Assembly (NCBI RefSeq): GCF_028745515.1 | Contig: NZ_JAQZSG010000003.1 | Location: forward strand, 204,601-268,600 | Direction of reading: 5' to 3' | DNA: 64,000 bases | Source of the DNA: Paenibacillus thermotolerans | Lineage (GTDB): Bacteria; Bacillota; Bacilli; Paenibacillales; YIM-B00363 | Shown: positions 59,580 to 64,000 of the stretch, one piece after another | Layout: every line of letters begins with the position of its first letter | How positions within the stretch are numbered: position 1 is the first letter of the stretch | Notes under the pieces: generated by a model | Databases searched by the model: none | What the model saw: only the letters and a program-made list of their open reading frames with translations | What the model was told of the DNA's origin: nothing | Position numbers and translations under genes: made by a program

Positions 59580-60566
59580 TTGACCAAAGTATTTGTTACG
59601 GGAGTAGCCGGATTTTTAGGTTCCCAGCTCGCGAAAGAACTGGTCTCGTCGGGCTGCGAGGTGGTCGGCGCGGACAATTTGTCGAGCGGAAAAATCGACA
59701 ATCTCCGGGACCTTCTCGCGAGCAATTCGTTTCGTTTCATATACTGCGACATTACAAAGGACCGGGTGCTTCACAACCCGATATTGACCGGCGTCCAACA
59801 AATATACCATCTGGCCTCCCCCGCATCGCCCAAGCTGTACCAAGCGGATCCTTTCGCAACCGTAGCGGCCAATACGAAGGGAACGAAAAACATGCTGGAG
59901 CTCGCACGGAAAACGGGGGCTAAAATACTGTTTTCGAGCACGAGCGAGGCTTACGGAGATCCCGAGGTTCATCCGCAAGCCGAGGATTATTGCGGGAATG
60001 TCAAGACATGGAGTCCGAGAGCTTGTTATGACGAGTCGAAAAGGATGGGAGAAGTATTTTGCTATGAATATTACAAGCAGTTCGGTGTTCCGGTCAAGGT
60101 TGCCCGAATTTTCAACACGTACTCCGCCGCCCTCCGCAACGACGACGGAAGGGTTATTTCCAACTTCATAACGCAAGCGTTAACGGAAAGCGATATTACT
60201 GTCTACGGCGACGGAACGCAAACCCGCTCTTTCTGTTACATCGACGACACGCTTCGCGGTTTGCGGCTCATGATGGAACGGGACGAGGCCAACGGGGAAA
60301 TTATTAATATCGGCAATGAGAGCGAATATTCGGTGCTGCAGGTTGCGCGCAAGGTAAAGGAGCTGACCGGCAGTCCAAGCCGGATCGTCCATCTCCCGCT
60401 TCCGCCGGACGACCCCAAGAAGCGGTGTCCTTCCATCGCGAAAGCAAGAAAGCTGCTCGGATGGTCGCCCGTCGTAGGACTTGAGGAAGGTTTGCGGCTC
60501 ACGATTGAAGTTTACCGTTCCAAAAGAGCATCCGTCAGAGCCCCGCTTTCTTCAACACGTCCTTGA
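59580..60566 (+). CDS. NAD-dependent sugar epimerase/decarboxylase, UDP-glucuronate decarboxylase (UDP-xylose synthase)-like
   Basis: 328 residues from a TTG at 59580, 9 bases after GAGGAG. It is an extended short-chain dehydrogenase with NAD motif GVAGFLG (8-14), catalytic T121-S122-E123 in STSEAYGDP and Y150xxxK154 in CYDESKR. HLASPASPKLY, DDGRVISNFI and VYGDGTQTRSF are the motifs that set UXS enzymes apart from 4-epimerases. UXS converts UDP-glucuronate to UDP-xylose, and the divergent neighbour is ugd, which makes UDP-glucuronate. Its last 32 bases overlap the convergent GT61 gene. A related UDP-glucuronate-modifying activity cannot be excluded. Confidence 0.85.
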   Translation: MTKVFVTGVAGFLGSQLAKELVSSGCEVVGADNLSSGKIDNLRDLLASNSFRFIYCDITKDRVLHNPILTGVQQIYHLASPASPKLYQADPFATVAANTKGTKNMLELARKTGAKILFSSTSEAYGDPEVHPQAEDYCGNVKTWSPRACYDESKRMGEVFCYEYYKQFGVPVKVARIFNTYSAALRNDDGRVISNFITQALTESDITVYGDGTQTRSFCYIDDTLRGLRLMMERDEANGEIINIGNESEYSVLQVARKVKELTGSPSRIVHLPLPPDDPKKRCPSIAKARKLLGWSPVVGLEEGLRLTIEVYRSKRASVRAPLSSTRP

Positions 60567-61683
60567 ACCTCCGAGGGTCAATCCGATAATCTACGGCCCC
60601 TTCCCAACGATGCTTCGGCAAACGAGCCTCTTCGCCGGTTAAATAATAATAATCGAGGGACGCATGGTTGCTGAGCATCCAGAAATAGCCCGGGGTATAG
60701 TTGCGGCAGAACAGCTCGATCACCTTGGTGCCCGGTCTGCAGAATACGATGTTCGCCAGGCCGGCGCCATGCGGTGCGACGACCGCTTCAGCGGAAGCGA
60801 ACAGCTTGATCTGCTCCGCAACGGGCATGCTTTCGCTGCTTACGAGCCGGAAGCCTAACGGGCGGACAATCCGATAAATCTCGTCTTCATTAACGAGTTT
60901 TCGTCGACTGGCGTTCGCTCGGCTGATAAAGAGACGTCGGCCTTTCTCACTTTCGGAAATGTCCAGTCGGCCAAGCAATTCATTTCTAAGAAAATCAACC
61001 GCCCTTTTGGCATAAGCGATCGGCTGCGGATATCCGTTCTCCCACGTAAAACGGCCGGCAAGGGAAGGGACGACCAAGCGCCGCGCCTTCAAATAAAAAG
61101 TATCGTTCGTAAACATCCTCTTTTCCGCCGGAATTCCGAGCAGATCAAGCAGTTCATTATGGAATGGCTTCCACCCTTCGCCTCGAAACAAATATTTATC
61201 GATCGTTCTGTCGCACTTGCGAAGCAGCTCGATTCTGGGAAGCGTGTCGAGCAGCCAGTGAAAATAATTGTCGCTCCCCGCGTTGGCCGCGACCCCTACC
61301 GTATCATCCGTCTCTTGAAGATCGTACTCCTTCCATTTTTTAAATATCGAATGCCGCCCGCGCATTAAATAATTACTTCGAAATTCCAACGATACGTCAA
61401 ACAATACCCGTTTTTCCGGTGTTATGACGACCCCGTCCTTCCCCCATACCCTTCCGTCCCGCATCACGACGACGAATGCCGGCGGCGAAGGAACGTCGCG
61501 GCTTTGCAGCTGCCGAACGGCCGTTTCCGTTTCTTCCAATGCCTTAGCTTCGGAGAAGCTTTCGATTTCACCGTAGTTGAATCGTCTCATATAGTTGCGC
61601 TTGTCTTGCCGCACCGACTCGGCCCACTCCGCGGCCGTGATCCTGCCTGTGGGCTTTCCCCCGCTTCTTTCTTTGCCTCCCAT
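60535..61683 (-). CDS. GT61 (DUF563) family glycosyltransferase
   Basis: 382 residues from the ATG at 61683, which has AAGGAG 7 bases upstream; 14 further residues of open frame precede it. GT61 landmarks are SDNYFHWLLDTLPRIELL and VVAPHGAGLANIVFCRPGTKVIELF, plus RRLFISRANASRRKLVNEDEI. There is no membrane helix or signal peptide, so it works in the cytoplasm. GT61 includes xylosyltransferases, so UDP-xylose from the adjacent gene is a natural donor; this is inference. It overlaps the 3' end of the UXS-like gene by 32 bases on the opposite strand. Confidence 0.9.
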   Translation of the reverse strand: MGGKERSGGKPTGRITAAEWAESVRQDKRNYMRRFNYGEIESFSEAKALEETETAVRQLQSRDVPSPPAFVVVMRDGRVWGKDGVVITPEKRVLFDVSLEFRSNYLMRGRHSIFKKWKEYDLQETDDTVGVAANAGSDNYFHWLLDTLPRIELLRKCDRTIDKYLFRGEGWKPFHNELLDLLGIPAEKRMFTNDTFYLKARRLVVPSLAGRFTWENGYPQPIAYAKRAVDFLRNELLGRLDISESEKGRRLFISRANASRRKLVNEDEIYRIVRPLGFRLVSSESMPVAEQIKLFASAEAVVAPHGAGLANIVFCRPGTKVIELFCRNYTPGYFWMLSNHASLDYYYLTGEEARLPKHRWEGAVDYRIDPRRFKDVLKKAGL

Positions 61684-61803
61684 CGATTCACTCCTTCCCC
61701 GGTTCCGATTACAATTCCCGGTCACATTCGCCTAGGATATGCTATGCGGATAAACGCCTTTTCAACTGGTCATTTGCCATGGCACAACGTAAACGGGCTG
61801 ATG

Positions 61804-61845
61804 CCCTTTTAAGAACCACGCCTTACGGCGTCCGTTGCAAAAGGG
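61804..61845. repeat. Inverted repeat upstream of the GT61 gene
   Basis: CCCTTTT and AAAAGGG flank an inner ACGCC-TTAC-GGCGT hairpin. It lies in a 416-base gap (61684-62099) that holds no convincing gene. It may be a terminator of an unseen transcript or part of an intergenic repeat. Confidence 0.45.
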
Positions 61846-61975
61846 ATGGTTAGCGCGGATCGATCTTACGGACACGGATGAAGTTATTCGGCGTTTTGAA
61901 TGGAGTTTGCAGCTTTAATGGACACCACAGCAGTTATTTACTCGAAAAAGCCGGGAAAAGCGCCTAAAATCGGGG

Positions 61976-62050
61976 TTTAGCGTCTGTGGTGGCCGTTAGC
62001 GAGATGGCGGCGGGCAAAATGGCGATTTAGCGTCTGTGGCGTCCGTTGGC
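61976..62050. repeat. Direct repeat, 25 bp with 50-bp period
   Basis: TTTAGCGTCTGTGG plus a CCGTTAGC/CCGTTGGC tail occurs at 61976-62000 and again at 62026-62050. A partial inverted copy (GGACACCACAGC, 61920-61931) lies 45 bases to the left. This looks like a dispersed intergenic repeat unit. Confidence 0.7.
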
Positions 62051-62099
62051 ACCGCAGGACGTAGCGTGGAGCGGCCTAACCCCAAAGAACAACGGCCTC

Positions 62100-63080
62100 C
62101 TATTCGGAGACCGCTTGATTTACGTCTATCGGAATTTCGTCAATGGATTCCGTTATTCGCTCAACTGCCTGCTTAAACCGCATTGCACTGTGGGAGTCAT
62201 GGAAGATCCGCGCCCCGCCGTACAACTGAATGCCGTACGAGGGCACTTTTGAATCGGCGGTTTGATGCAGGCTGTCGGGAAAATCCAGCGCATCCAGAAT
62301 CAATTGCGCTTTCCTGCCGCTAATGAATTCCCCGCTTGACTCCAGCCACTCCTTGCCCCAATGCGGATTCCTGCCGCTTTTATTGCAATAAATTAACGGG
62401 GTGAAAACATCGATCGACGGAGCAAGCAGCTCATAATCTTGCGCAAATATGCCCGTTAGCGCGCCGCCGAACTCTTGCGGTGTCCAAGGGCACATATAAG
62501 CGCCGACGACACAATCGGGAATCGCCGTACGGATGATTTCCGCATACCGGCCGGCGTAAAAGGCTATTTTTCGGCATTTGTGCTCATGCCATTCCTTCTC
62601 ATATCGCTGCAGTATTTCATCCGGGGTCCCGGCGTCAATACCGGAGGCTTCGCAGAAGTCGCGGATACATTCGCCGCAAAAGCAGCTTTCCTGCAAATCG
62701 GGCTCAGAGGTTTCGAACCAGCCGGCATATGTTAAATAATCGAGCCATATCCCTCTTGGACGGTACCTTCGAACTCCTTCGATCAACGCCTCTTCGATGT
62801 GCTGCAAATAGTCGCGCTGCGACATGCAAATACCTTGAACTAATCTGCCGTATCGGATTCGCCGCCCGTCGGGTCCGGTCGGGATTAGCTCCGGGTGCTC
62901 CTCGAAGCTTGCCCTGAACGTCTTGAATTCAACGCAAGCCGCAAGCTCCAGCCGGCTGCAGCGGTCGAACGCTTCTTCGTTAAAGCCGTGAAACCATAAG
63001 GCATTGACACCGTATTCCTTCACATTGTCCGGTATGTCCGGGCTCCAGCCGTAAGGCCCGAATAACATAGGAATTGACAT
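62100..63080 (-). CDS. Putative TIM-barrel glycoside-hydrolase-like protein
   Basis: 326 residues with no signal peptide. The start MSIPMLFGPYGWSP and the segment RPRGIWLDYLTYAGWFETSEPDLQESCFCGECIRDFCEASGID carry the Tyr/Trp/Asp-rich strand and paired Cys (CFCGEC) seen in hypothetical glycosyl hydrolases related to GH42/GHL families. IDVFTPLIYCNKSGRNPHWGKEWLE continues the barrel. No precise catalytic pair can be named. The gene is alone: an intergenic repeat lies downstream and a terminator for the next gene upstream. Confidence 0.7.
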   Translation of the reverse strand: MSIPMLFGPYGWSPDIPDNVKEYGVNALWFHGFNEEAFDRCSRLELAACVEFKTFRASFEEHPELIPTGPDGRRIRYGRLVQGICMSQRDYLQHIEEALIEGVRRYRPRGIWLDYLTYAGWFETSEPDLQESCFCGECIRDFCEASGIDAGTPDEILQRYEKEWHEHKCRKIAFYAGRYAEIIRTAIPDCVVGAYMCPWTPQEFGGALTGIFAQDYELLAPSIDVFTPLIYCNKSGRNPHWGKEWLESSGEFISGRKAQLILDALDFPDSLHQTADSKVPSYGIQLYGGARIFHDSHSAMRFKQAVERITESIDEIPIDVNQAVSE

Positions 63081-63140
63081 AAGGGCAACAACCTTCTTTT
63101 CAGCGGATTGGCGGCGCCGTGCAGCCTCTCAAATTATACC

Positions 63141-63183
63141 AAAAAAATAAGACCGCGGGCGCAAAAACCGCTCACGGTCTTAT
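63141..63183 (-). terminator. Intrinsic terminator of the polyglutamine/DUF3892-like gene
   Basis: On the minus strand AAGACCG and CGGTCTT form a stem, followed by ATTTTTTT. It begins 7 bases after the stop at 63190. Confidence 0.85.
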
Positions 63184-63189
63184 GTATCG

Positions 63190-64000
63190 CTAAAACCTCG
63201 GCAAATTCGAAAGGTTGTTGCTCGGATCGCCGTCCGGGTACGACCGGAGCGTCTTTTGGCCCTCGCGGTTTCTCCCCGTATTCACATCTTCGATGAGCCC
63301 CGCTTCCGCCATTGCGATGGCGTGCGCGATGCCGACCACCGTTCCGTCTTGGAACTGAACGGCGCTGATTCCGCCGTTCTCATAATGAACCGCTCTGATG
63401 ATCGCCTTGTTCGGGTCGATCGTGTGCGGCCCAGCGCCGTATTGAGTGCCGTCCCTCATGAACGTTCCGTATTGCACCGGCTGGCCCTCAGGTCCGTAAC
63501 CGGTATAGCCTCCTTGAAACCCTACGTTACGGGCATCGGCGTTGTTGATCCCGGTATTGCGCCTGCCGTACTCCGCATACGGATTGCCGGACGAGCCGGG
63601 GACAGGCATGCCTCCGCCTCCCTGAAACGACTGTGTGCCGTAATTTCGGGCTTGCGGCATGAACGTTTGCTGCTGGACAGGCTGAATCTGCGGGATCGGC
63701 TGCCCGTTCCAAGCAAAGTTTCCGTTATGCGTCGGCTCGGTTGCGTTTTCGTACCGTTTGGCGGGTCCTTGTTGAAGCTGTTGTTGCTGTTGTTGCTGTT
63801 GTTGCTGTTGTTGCTGTTGTTGCTGTTGTTGCTGTTGTTGCTGTTGTTGCTGTTGTTGCTGTTGTTGCTGTTGTTGCTGTTGTTGCTGTTGTTGCTGTTG
63901 TTGCTGTTGTTGCTGTTGTTGCTGTTGTTGCTGTTGTTGCTGTTGTTGCTGTTGTTGCTGTTGTTGCTGTTGTTGCTGTTGTTGCTGTTGTTGCTGTTGT
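63190..64000 (-). CDS. Polyglutamine-tract protein with DUF3892-like C-terminus (partial, N-terminus outside window)
   Basis: The open frame runs from the right edge to TAG at 63190, at least 270 codons. The first 74 visible complete codons are all Gln (CAA/CAG). A linker follows (LQQGPAKRYENATEPTHNGN, then Pro/Gln- and Gly-rich sequence to about residue 175 of the visible part). The final 70 residues, IIRAVHYENGGISAVQFQDGTVVGIAHAIAMAEAGLIEDVNTGRN, resemble DUF3892, a small beta/alpha domain in Bacillota. The ATG at 63660 is internal and should not be used as a start. The role is unknown; Gln/Gly-rich tails suggest a surface, coat or assembly protein. Confidence 0.8.
   Translation of the reverse strand, partial: QQQQQQQQQQQQQQQQQQQQQQQQQQQQQQQQQQQQQQQQQQQQQQQQQQQQQQQQQQQQQQQQQQQQQQQQQQLQQGPAKRYENATEPTHNGNFAWNGQPIPQIQPVQQQTFMPQARNYGTQSFQGGGGMPVPGSSGNPYAEYGRRNTGINNADARNVGFQGGYTGYGPEGQPVQYGTFMRDGTQYGAGPHTIDPNKAIIRAVHYENGGISAVQFQDGTVVGIAHAIAMAEAGLIEDVNTGRNREGQKTLRSYPDGDPSNNLSNLPRF
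63778..64000 (-). repeat. Perfect 9-bp tandem repeat encoding polyglutamine
   Basis: The unit TTGTTGCTG (CAGCAACAA on the coding strand) repeats without a mismatch for 223 bases, more than 24 copies, and continues past the right edge. It is in frame with the DUF3892-like gene. As a multiple of three, changes in copy number alter length without frameshift. Confidence 0.95.

Noticed and set aside
63190..63660. Complete gene starting at the ATG at 63660
   Set aside because: The same frame stays open through the glutamine tract to the window edge, so this ATG is internal.
63778..64000. CRISPR array
   Set aside because: The repeat is a 9-bp microsatellite with no spacers and lies in a coding frame.

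Overview
The window looks like a Paenibacillus-type chromosome (Bacillota). Shine-Dalgarno sequences are strong (GGAGG/GGGGGAG), TTG and GTG starts are frequent, lipoprotein sugar-binding proteins occur beside an AraC-type YesN response regulator, and carbohydrate ABC transporter operons are unusually dense. Almost everything from 7 kb to 57 kb is on the minus strand. This attribution is inference from gene content; no rRNA or tRNA gene was seen.

The core of the window is one gene module found three times. Module A (1-6346, cut by the left edge) has an MsmK/UgpC-like ATPase, a membrane-anchored solute-binding protein (SBP) carrying two N-terminal beta-sandwich domains, and a permease, with a lipoprotein SBP divergently encoded. 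Module B (8492-22831) has a YesN regulator, lipoprotein SBP, anchored SBP fusion, first permease pair, an NHL-repeat/TPR membrane protein, a Yip1-like membrane protein, a DUF5696-type protein and a second permease pair. It has no ATPase. Module C (34147-47795) has a lipoprotein SBP, ATPase, anchored SBP fusion, first permease pair, one protein that fuses NHL, TPR and Yip1 parts, a DUF5696-type protein and a second permease pair. The fixed order, the frequent 4-8 base overlaps and the split/fused NHL-Yip1 pair suggest one functional unit. I consider this the most likely undescribed system here: a glycan import (or glycan sensing) machine with two SBPs, two permease pairs and three envelope accessory proteins.

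Around these modules lies a glycan-degradation region on the minus strand. Between 24 and 34 kb are a CE7 acetyl esterase, a 31-residue small ORF, an ASRT-family small protein, a sugar isomerase/epimerase, a GH99-like protein, a 1348-residue secreted multidomain protein, a glycerophosphodiester phosphodiesterase and an MBL hydrolase. Between 48 and 57 kb are two GH78-type alpha-L-rhamnosidase homologues flanking a LacI regulator, an aldose 1-epimerase, an SGNH hydrolase and a CBM9-like protein. CAAAAACGTTTTTG operators and a cre site upstream of the large rhamnosidase suggest induction by a rhamnose-containing glycan and carbon catabolite control. The likely division of labour is extracellular or intracellular deacetylation and hydrolysis, import by modules B and C, then isomerase, epimerase and hexose kinase steps.

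The rest is mixed. A RidA gene and a MerR/quinone-oxidoreductase operon (with a classic 19-bp spacer promoter) separate modules A and B. YbjQ and a small membrane protein lie at 23.4-23.9 kb. A PfkB-family sugar kinase, UDP-glucose dehydrogenase, UDP-xylose synthase-like enzyme and GT61 glycosyltransferase occupy 57-61.7 kb and could make and use UDP-glucuronate/UDP-xylose. A TIM-barrel glycosidase-like gene follows. The right end cuts a gene whose protein carries at least 74 consecutive glutamines encoded by a perfect 9-bp repeat, followed by a DUF3892-like C-terminus.
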